From CAZMXI01 sp964570205 (GTDB lineage Bacteria > Planctomycetota > Phycisphaerae > Tepidisphaerales > Tepidisphaeraceae), in assembly GCA_964570205.1 (NCBI GenBank), contig CAZMXI010000046.1, positions 1 through 28,882 of the forward strand: 28,882 bases of DNA, given 5' to 3'. Shown here piece after piece: positions 15,912 through 23,700 of this stretch. Every line of letters begins with the position of its first letter. Position 1 is the stretch's first letter. The notes below the pieces were generated by a model that worked only from the letters and a program-made list of their open reading frames with translations, was not told where the DNA came from and ran no database searches. Both the position numbers and the translations under genes were made by a program.

Positions 15912-17702
15912 TCAGTTGGCCGGCATCGCGCCGCCGAACACCCCCAGCACGATCTTCTTCCCATCCGACGTCACGCTCTGCCCGCCGATCACCACTTTGC
16001 CGCCTTCGACTTTCGGCTGGGCAGCGCTGCCGCCGAGGAACAGGAAACCGAACTTGTTCCCGCCGGCCTCGACCACGCTGTTCGTCGGCGCGCCGGGGCC
16101 GGTCATCACCAACATCACATCCGCCCCGCTGGTCTTGGAGAAGTCGATGGCAAGGCACGAGCCATCGGCAACGTTCAGGATCGTCGAGCCATCCTTCGCC
16201 GGCTTGAAATCGCCAGTGAACCCGCCGGCGATCTTTCCCCACTTGCTCTTCTTGCCGCCGCCCTGAATCGTGAGCGTATTCTCCCCCTTCGCCTGCATGT
16301 TGCCCTTGGCGGTATGGGTCAGGATGGAGATGATCACGTCGTCGCGGTCCTGCCACCGGTTGCGCCAGGCATAGAACTTCCAATAGGTGTCGCGATAGGC
16401 ATGCGGGATCACCTCGCCGGGATTGCGCTCGGCCGCACCGATCGGCCAGTTAGCGTAGGACAGCACGGAGTGATGAGGATACTCGCTTGGTGCATCCAGG
16501 CCGAAACCACTCTTCGCATCCGCTTCCTTCATGCCGCTGTGGTTGTAGAACCAGAGGATGGCCGGCTTCTGCTCCTCGGTCGCTACGCCAAAGCCGATGC
16601 TGAAATACCCCGCCCCGCTCAGCCCCGTGCGTGCCCAGATGTTGTGCGGATAGTCCCCGCGCTCGGGAAAGCTGGCCCGAAGGTTCGCCGGATCGCCGCC
16701 GAGAGCCGTCAGGAAAAACCACTTGAGGCTGGTCCACCGGGCATGGGGCTTGGGGCTGTAGAAATCCTTCCCCGCCGCGATCTTCCACGCTTGAAGTGCT
16801 GGCAGGAACACAATGTGGCTGGCCATTGACCCCGTCCCATCGCCCTCGGCAAAAAACCCGCCGTCGCCAAAGCCCTGGGTCAGATTGATCTTTATGGAGT
16901 TCTGACTGGCCTCCAGCAGCGGGCTGATCTTGCCCATGTCCACACTCGGATCATTCATGATCGCCAGCAGCGCCATCGCCGCTCCGCCGACCTGCATCCC
17001 CCAGTGGTTGGATCCTGGAAACTGCCGATCCCCGCGGGCCAGTTCCGCGAGGCTCATCCATTGCCCTTCGTTGTAGTTCTGAAGCTCGCCCGCGACCTTT
17101 TGCCTGAACTCCGCGTCCCAGCCATCGTAACACAGGTCATATCCCAAGGCCGTCCACCCCAGCACCGGCCCGGCCCGCAGCGCGCCGCTGGGCTTGCGGA
17201 AAGAATAGCGCGTATCGCGGTCCATCGCCCCCTCAAGCGCCTTCTCCATGCACTGCCGGCCCAGGTCCGCATACTTCTTGTCACCCGTGACCTGATACAG
17301 CAGCCCAAAGCCGGCGACGTGGGAGAACGTGTAGTATTCCAGCGACCCGTCGGGAGCATCCTTTTGACCGCGCTGGACGAACTTCGAGGGCATGCTCTCC
17401 CCATCGCCGCCGTTGAGCTGCTTGCGGAGACGAGCCAGAATCGCCTGACCTTCAGGCGTCCTGGCACGCGCACGAATCTTCTCAAGATCGACTTTGCGGA
17501 ACAGCAGCCGCGGATGCTCGCCCGCCTGCACCGCCACATGACCGGCCGCGTCCACCGGCCACCCCGCCAATTCCTCCGCCGTCGGCTGTCGCTTGGGACC
17601 GGCCCACGCGCACATGCCTGCCGCCAGCATCACAATCCCTGCAACCGCCCGCATCACAAATGCCAAACCGTCCGTCCAGTGTCGCCTGCTGCTCTGTCGC
17701 AC
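15912..17702 (-). CDS. Heparinase/alginate-lyase-like secreted protein (intact paralogue of the split gene)
   Basis: A 596-residue exported protein. GTG 17702 is chosen because AGGAGG lies five bases upstream; the next in-frame ATG (17654) has no such site. The signal peptide runs to about residue 34 (GMCAWAGP). HPRLLFRK near residue 63 opens the toroid. Then come EYYTFSHVAGFGLLYQVTGD, SGALRAGPVLGW-YDLCYD, PGSNHWGMQVGG, GFGDGGFFAEGDG, ILWFYNH, SEYPHHSVLSYANWP and RNPGEVIPHAYRDTYWKFYAWRN. A beta-rich tail of about 130 residues closes it. Nearly every block has a counterpart in the split gene at 3751-6434, but this protein lacks the duplicated N-terminal modules. Residues RKQLNGGD before GESMP are absent from the split copy. 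It is transcribed alone, convergent with the beta-helix gene and divergent from 17824. It is likely a polysaccharide lyase; substrate unknown. Confidence 0.8.
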   Translation of the reverse strand: MRQSSRRHWTDGLAFVMRAVAGIVMLAAGMCAWAGPKRQPTAEELAGWPVDAAGHVAVQAGEHPRLLFRKVDLEKIRARARTPEGQAILARLRKQLNGGDGESMPSKFVQRGQKDAPDGSLEYYTFSHVAGFGLLYQVTGDKKYADLGRQCMEKALEGAMDRDTRYSFRKPSGALRAGPVLGWTALGYDLCYDGWDAEFRQKVAGELQNYNEGQWMSLAELARGDRQFPGSNHWGMQVGGAAMALLAIMNDPSVDMGKISPLLEASQNSIKINLTQGFGDGGFFAEGDGTGSMASHIVFLPALQAWKIAAGKDFYSPKPHARWTSLKWFFLTALGGDPANLRASFPERGDYPHNIWARTGLSGAGYFSIGFGVATEEQKPAILWFYNHSGMKEADAKSGFGLDAPSEYPHHSVLSYANWPIGAAERNPGEVIPHAYRDTYWKFYAWRNRWQDRDDVIISILTHTAKGNMQAKGENTLTIQGGGKKSKWGKIAGGFTGDFKPAKDGSTILNVADGSCLAIDFSKTSGADVMLVMTGPGAPTNSVVEAGGNKFGFLFLGGSAAQPKVEGGKVVIGGQSVTSDGKKIVLGVFGGAMPAN

Positions 17703-17823
17703 GACATCCTCCTCGTGTTTGACCGATTCAGCTCCAGCTCTGGCACACCTTACTATCGCCACCCGTGGAACTCGTTGGATCGGCCTGTAGAATCGCTGCC
17801 GCTTGACCAGGACGGAGTTCCGA
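17703..17823. promoter_or_regulatory. Divergent promoter region (121 bp)
   Basis: This gap separates two divergently transcribed lyase-type genes and must hold both promoters. I see no convincing -35/-10 pair. TACTAT at 17751-17756 is -10-like, but TTGACC at 17719-17724 is too far from it (26 nt). Confidence 0.45.
17708..17713 (-). promoter_or_regulatory. Shine-Dalgarno (AGGAGG) fixing a GTG start
   Basis: On the minus strand AGGAGG is followed by ATGTC and then GTG 17702. It decides the start of the minus-strand lyase-like gene. Confidence 0.7.
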
Positions 17824-20790
17824 ATGAGACGACTCACCCCGGCCCAGATCACCCTTGCGCTGCTGATGCTCGCGTCATTCGCGCCGGCCGAGGAATTCCG
17901 GCTTCTCAACCCCACAAATCGCGCCTACCCTGACGCGCTGGTGCGCCTCAAGGCCTTCGCTCCCAGCGAACCCGGCACGTTCATCGTCACAGATGCCAAC
18001 GGCGAGGTTCCGTATCAGGTTGAGCAAGTTGATGGGCGGCGATGGATCTGGATCTGCCGCGACTTCGCGCCGGGGCAGGCCCGGACTTTCAAGATCTCAC
18101 CGGGCCAGTCGAAGCCTGCCCAGTCTCGCGTGAGCGTCAACAGGGTTGGGCCGCACTATGTCCTGAGCAACGACCGGATTGCCTTGAGAGTGCCGGCCGA
18201 GAGCGGCACCGATGCGCGCGGGCCGGTCGCCGGGGTGCGCCTCGGCAGGGATCGCTGGGTCGGCGACAGCGCCTGGAAAGCGCCCAGGCTGTCGCGATTC
18301 TCCGCGAGCATGGTGGCCGAGGGACCGCTCTTTGCGCGCGTCCGCTTGCGCTATGAGTTCGACGTCCGCGCCGGCCTGGATCACGACGTGCCGGCATTTT
18401 CGGAGATTGACGTGACGGTCGCCGCCGGGCGGGATCACGTTGAGATCGCCGAACGACACGAAATGGGCCGCGAGCATTACTGGGAACTGGAAATGTCCCG
18501 CGGCTGGAGGCCGACTGAGGGTCGTTCGGTTCCCTTCAGTGGAGGCGCAGGATCAGGCTCAGTCGCGTCAGTTCCGCCGCCGGACCGCCCGCTTGTGCCC
18601 GGGACGCTGCCGCTGTGCAATCCCGAGTTGTTCATCAACCTGTTCCCCCGGTGGAACCAGCACTACAAGGATGGTTGGTTCTTTGCGGCCGTGGATGAGC
18701 AATCCGCCGTCAGCGCAACCGTGGTGAGAGCCAGCCGCTGGATCTGGCCTCACGACAACAGCCTGCGGGCAATCGTGCGCGACAGCAGCGATTACGCAGG
18801 CCTTCGATGCCCCACCTGGCACGGCCGGCGGATGTGGTGGCTCCGGGCGGGCGATGTCGGCACAGCCGGAAAGGGCGACATCAACTCTGTCATGCAGCAC
18901 GCCGTCGAAGACCTTGACAAGCTCAACCACGAGTTCGTCCTTGAGTGGCCCGGCAAACAGGGCTCCTTCCAAGGCATTAATCCCTACAACGGCGGCCAAG
19001 TAAACCCCAGCAGCGGCCCCATCCGCGGCGACGGCCGGCGCTCCGCCGACAATGTCGGAAGGCCCGGTGACCTCAGCACCCTCACCAAGACGCAGGTCCG
19101 CTTCCATGGCGACATCTACGGCTCCTACTGGAACTACTGGTCTCCGGAAAACCCCAACTTCTTCTCTGACTTCATGCGCATCCCCATCGCCTTGGCCACC
19201 AACCTCAAGGACCATCCCCAGTTCGATCGCTTCCGCCGGATGGCCATCGCGAAAATGCGAGAGGACCTGTACCACTCCGTCACCCTGCCCGGTGGCGCAG
19301 GCCAAGAATGCCCGGGCTATATGTTTGTGGGACACTGGGAATGGTATGCGAGAATTGCCAAGGAACACTTCGGCACCGACGACCCAATCATCAACGAACG
19401 GGTCGCCGCCGCCGAGCGATTCCTCCGCCGCATCTCCCAGCCCGATGGAGATATCCGCCGCATGCTCCCCATGGGCGACACCCACCCCGGTGCCGATGGC
19501 CCCAAACCTGTCGTCATCCCTCCCGAGGAACTCAAGACATTCGCCGCCGAAGAACTGCCTGGCTTTGGCGTCATCTTCAACCACCAACCCGGCACTCCGA
19601 AAGAGACGTACCTCGCCTTCAAGGCCGGCCCCAACCGCGGCCACTACCACGGCGACCAACTCGCCTTCCACTACTGCGCCAACGCCCGCCCCGCCGCCGT
19701 CGATCACCATTGCAGCTACTCTCCCCGCGCCGGCCAGGAGCACATGCACAACCGCCTGGCGTTCTTCACAGATGAAGAGCCATGCCTGAACATGGACGGC
19801 TACGAACGCCTCATCGCGTTCAAGACCTCCCCGCAGGTCGATATCGCCGTCGGCCAGGTCGAGTCCAACCGCCTGCGGCGGATGACAGCGCTTCCGCCCG
19901 AATTCTGGCACCAGGAATGGCCGCTGTACCCACTCCCGGAGCCTTTGGTCTACCGCCGCACCGTCGTCTTCCTCAAGAACGACGCCGGCGCAACCGTTGT
20001 TCTCCGCGACCAGTACCGCAGCCCCATACCCCTGCGCGCAGCGTGGTGCCTGCACGCCCGCGATGACCAGACCGTCGCCCTCTCCGTCCAGGAACCCGGC
20101 CACGGCGGCGACACCGACGGCGGCACGACATTCACGGATCAAGCTCAGGACTTCTCAAGACTCGGCGCCGCCCCCGGCTGGGTGCTCGATCTCGGCGCGA
20201 TCCGCACAGGCCGCGGCAAGGCCGAACCCGTCGCCCAGCGCTACACGGTCCGATCCGCCAAGGGCAATCGACTCTTCCTCGATCGCCCCGTCCCCGCCGC
20301 CGCCAGACAGCCCTACATCCTCTTCCGCCCCACCTTCCTCCAGGACGGCCCGACCATCACGTTCCGGAACATGAGCGTATACGTCGCAAAGCCAACTCCC
20401 GACAAGCCCCGCTTCTTCCCCTGGCATCACCAGAACGGCGCGCCTGAATCGACTCAAGGTGTGCGATTGGAGGTGCAAGGCCGGGACGGAGAGTACATCA
20501 CCGTCCTCGCCCCGCGCCAAGCGCCCCCCATCGCTGCAATTCCCGGCGGCGTGAAGGTGGGCGACGTCGAAGTCGCCTTCGCCGGCAGCATCGCCCAGGA
20601 CCCCTCCATAGTTTACGTGAATGCCACACGGCAAGGTACAACGCTGCAAACTCTCACCGGCGCCGACATCAACCTCGACCACTCCCAAGGCGATGTGGGC
20701 CTGTTCGTTCCCGACGCCGGCTACCCGTTCGGTGAGATCCCCGGCTGGCTGCTTCGCCAGCGCGCCAAGCGCCCCGAGTGGGTGCCGTAA
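17824..20790 (+). CDS. Large heparinase II/III-family lyase-like protein
   Basis: A 988-residue exported protein. ATG 17824 follows GGAG at 17814-17817 by 6 nt and opens a clean signal peptide (MRRLTPAQITLALLMLASFAPA). Residues 23-290 form a beta-rich front (LLNPTNRAYPDALVRLKAF reads like an SLH-less sandwich). About 300-590 is a helical toroid with IYGSYWNYWSPENPNFFSDF, GGAGQECPGYMF and ERFLRRISQPDGDIRRMLPMGD. The heparinase II/III signature follows at 602-629: GPNRGHYHGDQ, then RPAAVDHH, giving H607, H609, D611 and H628/H629 as candidate catalytic or metal residues. A long beta tail ends at 988. At nearly 1000 residues it is longer than classical PL12/PL21 enzymes. Leucine codons shift from mixed/CTG to mostly CTC from about 19000 on. 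It should cleave an acidic polysaccharide by elimination; specificity unknown. Confidence 0.82.
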   Translation: MRRLTPAQITLALLMLASFAPAEEFRLLNPTNRAYPDALVRLKAFAPSEPGTFIVTDANGEVPYQVEQVDGRRWIWICRDFAPGQARTFKISPGQSKPAQSRVSVNRVGPHYVLSNDRIALRVPAESGTDARGPVAGVRLGRDRWVGDSAWKAPRLSRFSASMVAEGPLFARVRLRYEFDVRAGLDHDVPAFSEIDVTVAAGRDHVEIAERHEMGREHYWELEMSRGWRPTEGRSVPFSGGAGSGSVASVPPPDRPLVPGTLPLCNPELFINLFPRWNQHYKDGWFFAAVDEQSAVSATVVRASRWIWPHDNSLRAIVRDSSDYAGLRCPTWHGRRMWWLRAGDVGTAGKGDINSVMQHAVEDLDKLNHEFVLEWPGKQGSFQGINPYNGGQVNPSSGPIRGDGRRSADNVGRPGDLSTLTKTQVRFHGDIYGSYWNYWSPENPNFFSDFMRIPIALATNLKDHPQFDRFRRMAIAKMREDLYHSVTLPGGAGQECPGYMFVGHWEWYARIAKEHFGTDDPIINERVAAAERFLRRISQPDGDIRRMLPMGDTHPGADGPKPVVIPPEELKTFAAEELPGFGVIFNHQPGTPKETYLAFKAGPNRGHYHGDQLAFHYCANARPAAVDHHCSYSPRAGQEHMHNRLAFFTDEEPCLNMDGYERLIAFKTSPQVDIAVGQVESNRLRRMTALPPEFWHQEWPLYPLPEPLVYRRTVVFLKNDAGATVVLRDQYRSPIPLRAAWCLHARDDQTVALSVQEPGHGGDTDGGTTFTDQAQDFSRLGAAPGWVLDLGAIRTGRGKAEPVAQRYTVRSAKGNRLFLDRPVPAAARQPYILFRPTFLQDGPTITFRNMSVYVAKPTPDKPRFFPWHHQNGAPESTQGVRLEVQGRDGEYITVLAPRQAPPIAAIPGGVKVGDVEVAFAGSIAQDPSIVYVNATRQGTTLQTLTGADINLDHSQGDVGLFVPDAGYPFGEIPGWLLRQRAKRPEWVP

Positions 20791-20832
20791 TTTGACCAAC
20801 GCCATGCCCTCGCTCCATCTTCACAAAGGGGA

Positions 20833-20874
20833 TCATCTGGCATCGACAAGTCGCTTCATGACCTCATCATTCCA
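20833..20874 (-). repeat. Echo of the downstream esterase gene's C-terminal coding sequence
   Basis: Read on the minus strand, this encodes WNDEVMKRLVDAR followed by TGA. The real esterase ends EAMKRLLDAK then TGA at 20977. Ten residues align with 7 identities, and 23 of 33 nucleotides match by position. TGA closes the frame just upstream. It may be a remnant of a tandem duplication, or chance. Confidence 0.3.
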
Positions 20875-20977
20875 CCCTTTTCAGCCGTGTGTCGGCGAGG
20901 TCGGCATCGCACCGCACGCAGAGAATGGCGTCGAAGTGGGATCTCACGGCAATCGCTCCGTCGTTTCGGGTAAACAT
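20867..20977 (-). CDS. Possible 36-residue coupled small ORF
   Basis: An ATG at 20977 overlaps the esterase stop as TGATG, the usual reinitiation arrangement. It opens a 36-codon frame (starts MFTRNDGAIAVRSHF, contains CVRC, ends LKRVE) with a double stop TGATGA. I recognise no family. The single CxxC cannot make a zinc finger alone. It could be a genuine small protein at the end of the operon, or non-coding spacer between convergent units. Confidence 0.2.
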   Translation of the reverse strand: MFTRNDGAIAVRSHFDAILCVRCDADLADTRLKRVE

Positions 20978-21972
20978 CACTTGGCGTCAAGGAGACGCTT
21001 CATCGCTTCGCCCATGGCTTCGCCGATGAGGTAATAGGTCTCGGCGTTGGAGTTCCAGTGATAGCCCTGGCCGCTGGGGGACTGTTCCTTCGGGCGCCAG
21101 AAGACTCTGGTGCTCACAAACGCGACGTTGCCTTTGAATTCCCTGTGTTCCGCGACAGCGGCTTGCGCCTTCATCAGCGAGAGCGCGCGGGGATGTGTCT
21201 CCTCCGGACCGGTCATGCCCGTCTCGGCGATGACGAACGGCAGCGAGGGCACGCCGAGGTCTCTGCGAATATCGCGGATGAAATGGGCCAGGTTGCTTTC
21301 GTATTCAGCGTTGAACTTATCGCTGATGCGGTCGTTCCAGCCCTGATGCCAGCCGAAGCCGCCCAGCACATAGCGCCCGTCGCTGCCGGGCACGAGATCC
21401 TTGATTGAGGCAAGAGCAGCCTTCGTGAGCGACAGCGTCTGGCGGTAGTATCTGCCCACGATGGCCGGGTCCGCGGCAATCGCGGCGTCGCCCTTCTCGC
21501 CGAGCGAATACGGCAGCTTGCCTGCGCTGGGCGGGCGGAAATCCACCGCGAGGCTCTTGCCGCCCCAGGCGCACTTGATGAGCAAGACCGGTTCGTCGAG
21601 CGCGTCGCCCATGATCCGGCCAAAGCCCAGTTCGGGCCCGATGGTCTCTCCGGCTCGAGCGCCGAAGCCGACGGTGAGCGGCCCTTTGCGGTCGAGGTAG
21701 GAAATCCACACGTCGTCGCGCGGGCGCCACTGCCCGGTCGAATCCACGAGCGGCGCGAGATGTTTCGCCGTGGCGGTATCCTTTACGAGGAACTCCAGCG
21801 AGCCTTTGCCACCGTTGCGTTTCGGGTCGGCCTTGATCAGGCCCGCTCCCTCCATGTTCGACTGGCCAGCGAGGATGAACACCCGCACCGGCTTCGTGGT
21901 CGCAGCCGCACAGGGGACTGCGGACAGAACGGCCAGAAGGAATACGAGGATGAGTTGAATGGTCTGTGCCAT
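20977..21972 (-). CDS. Sialate O-acetylesterase-type (SGNH/SASA) carbohydrate esterase
   Basis: A 331-residue exported esterase of the SASA/DUF303 class, which removes O-acetyl groups from sugars. The signal peptide runs to about residue 24 (VPCAAA). The SGNH block I is ILAGQSNMEG with nucleophile Ser38. GPELGFGRIMGD (112) and KCAWGGKSLA follow. WHQGWND at 208-214 is the WHQGExD block, with Glu replaced by Trp. GQGYHWN carries His305, the likely catalytic His. GGGAG seven bases upstream supports ATG 21972. It lies 40 nt downstream of the tandem esterase and is the last full gene of the minus-strand operon. It is the simple one-domain counterpart of its neighbour and, with all key blocks present, probably active. 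Confidence 0.88.
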   Translation of the reverse strand: MAQTIQLILVFLLAVLSAVPCAAATTKPVRVFILAGQSNMEGAGLIKADPKRNGGKGSLEFLVKDTATAKHLAPLVDSTGQWRPRDDVWISYLDRKGPLTVGFGARAGETIGPELGFGRIMGDALDEPVLLIKCAWGGKSLAVDFRPPSAGKLPYSLGEKGDAAIAADPAIVGRYYRQTLSLTKAALASIKDLVPGSDGRYVLGGFGWHQGWNDRISDKFNAEYESNLAHFIRDIRRDLGVPSLPFVIAETGMTGPEETHPRALSLMKAQAAVAEHREFKGNVAFVSTRVFWRPKEQSPSGQGYHWNSNAETYYLIGEAMGEAMKRLLDAK

Positions 21973-22012
21973 GGTCCTGCTCCCGTTGGTTCTTGACGGC
22001 CAGAGGTCCCGG

Positions 22013-23698
22013 TTACCGATGTACAAGATAGCTGTGGGCAAGCAACTCGCCCAATCGGACAATGCCCGCCGTGGTGATGACCAGCTTCTCTTCCTGTGGG
22101 GGAAGATCGAAGGCCTTGATGTGGATGAAAGCCGGGTCGGCGGCGGCGATGGCAGCCAGATTCGCGGTGACATCGATGGAATTGAGGCCCTTCTCATCGG
22201 TGGGAGGTTGTTGGCTGGCATGCCATTTCAACGAAGGAAGCCCCAAGTCCTGGCGGCTCTTTTCGACCGTGGACTGAAGCCATTTGGCCGCGTCCCTGCG
22301 GTAAGGTCCAAAGGACATGTCGTTTTCCCCGACATGATAGAAGATGCCGGCCAGTTCCACCTGATGACCTTTGGCCTGAAGTTCCTTGATGGACTCCTGG
22401 ATGAAGGCGATGAATTGCGGGTAGAGGTTCCGGTCTTTCGCGCTGGTCCCCGCGGGAGTCCAATCGTTCATCTGCGAACCGCTGTGCGTGAACTTGGCGA
22501 TGGCGATGTTGCCGGGGATTTTGTCCTGCAGCGTATTTCCGAAGCTGAGTTCAGGACCAAACGTGTCATAGAATCCAGTAAAGCCCAAAGGCTCCCAGCC
22601 ATTCGAGATTCGGTAGCCGCCTCCGAGGCTGTATTTGAATGCGATTCGGTGGTTGTCGTTGGCCAGTGCTTCCTGCCCCCGCAGTGCTTTGAGTTCCTGA
22701 GCAAAGGCACGCTCGCCTTCCATGTTGCGGTACCCGGCAAGGACGAACAGCTTGACCGTGCTTGCCTTCGCATAAGGCCAAACCCTCAATGGGCGGTCAT
22801 GGGTTGGCTTTCTTCCGATCGTTCTGAGATAGGCGTCAGCGTAGTTCACGCCGTGCTCCAGTTGCCCCAGGGTTCCGTAGTGATAATGCAGGCCCGCGCC
22901 ACCGCCGATTTCCACGGCGTCATGAGAGGTCGGGATGTACTCCGCCAGCGGGTCCGAGTCGGTGACGGCTTTCTGCCCCGCCCGGATGGCATACATGTTC
23001 TCGCGATTGTCCATGCCCCAGATCGTCTTGGTGCAAAGCTCGCCGATGTAGAACTTCAGGTTGGGCGTCTTGAGATCGCGCCGCCAGGCCGCCAGGAAGT
23101 TCCTCAGGTTCTTGCTGTAGTTTGGCTTAAACTCCCTGCTGAACATGTCGTTCTCCCCCTGATGCCACATGAAGCCTTCAATGCGGTAAGGCACGTTCTT
23201 CTGGTCCAGCTCAGCAAGGGATGATTGCACCAACTGCAACGCCAGCGGGTAAAGCTTGAAGCCGCTGGGTTCATCGGGGTTCCAGTCGCCGCCCAAAGTC
23301 GTGCCACCCGCCGCGCACTTGATGATGGCGATGGGGGCATCGACCTGTTGCGAAACTCGTCTGGCAAAGCTGAGTTCCGGCCCGACGACGTTGTTTACAG
23401 GCTGCAAAGCGACCCAACCGTTGGAGGCCAGCTTTTCCTCACGCCCGATGTTGTAGGAGAACAACACCTTGCCCTGAGGCATGTCCAATTCCGCAAAAGG
23501 TGGGAAACGCTTGATGTCCTTCGCTTTCGAATCAGATCCGACCATGTTCGACTGGCCTGCGAAGATGAAGATGCGCAAGACCCTGGCATCGGCATCGTGT
23601 TCTGCAGTTTTCGATGTCTCAGCACAGAAAGCCGCCTCCGGAGCCAGCAACAACGCGACAAGGAGTGCGAGCTTGGAGATGAAGTTCGTTCTTCTCAT
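22013..23698 (-). CDS. Tandem SGNH/SASA esterase, second domain probably inactive
   Basis: Two SASA-type domains follow a signal peptide (1-26, ends AFCAE). Domain 1 (about 40-295) has IFAGQSNMVG with nucleophile Ser50, GPELSFARR (106), WHQGEND at 178-184 and GLHYHYGTLGQ with His271/His273. It looks active. Domain 2 (about 313-560) keeps the frame (LAGYRNMEG, GPELSFGNT, FYHVGEND), but Arg324 replaces the Ser nucleophile. Its last block (LVITTAGIVRLGELL) has no histidine where domain 1 has one. The Ser-to-Arg change could be one base (AGC to CGC). ATG 23698 follows the sulfatase stop as TGAACATG, so translation is coupled. Domain 2 may serve binding or regulation. Confidence 0.87.
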   Translation of the reverse strand: MRRTNFISKLALLVALLLAPEAAFCAETSKTAEHDADARVLRIFIFAGQSNMVGSDSKAKDIKRFPPFAELDMPQGKVLFSYNIGREEKLASNGWVALQPVNNVVGPELSFARRVSQQVDAPIAIIKCAAGGTTLGGDWNPDEPSGFKLYPLALQLVQSSLAELDQKNVPYRIEGFMWHQGENDMFSREFKPNYSKNLRNFLAAWRRDLKTPNLKFYIGELCTKTIWGMDNRENMYAIRAGQKAVTDSDPLAEYIPTSHDAVEIGGGAGLHYHYGTLGQLEHGVNYADAYLRTIGRKPTHDRPLRVWPYAKASTVKLFVLAGYRNMEGERAFAQELKALRGQEALANDNHRIAFKYSLGGGYRISNGWEPLGFTGFYDTFGPELSFGNTLQDKIPGNIAIAKFTHSGSQMNDWTPAGTSAKDRNLYPQFIAFIQESIKELQAKGHQVELAGIFYHVGENDMSFGPYRRDAAKWLQSTVEKSRQDLGLPSLKWHASQQPPTDEKGLNSIDVTANLAAIAAADPAFIHIKAFDLPPQEEKLVITTAGIVRLGELLAHSYLVHR

Positions 23699-23700
23699 GT

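Noticed and set aside
17741..17756. Sigma-54-like TGGCAC followed by TTACT
   Set aside because: The second element should be TTGC-like after 5 nt; here the spacing and bases do not fit.
21959..23224. Long plus-strand frame across the two esterases
   Set aside because: The minus strand carries GQSNM and WHQGEND motifs in full domains; this frame shows nothing recognisable.
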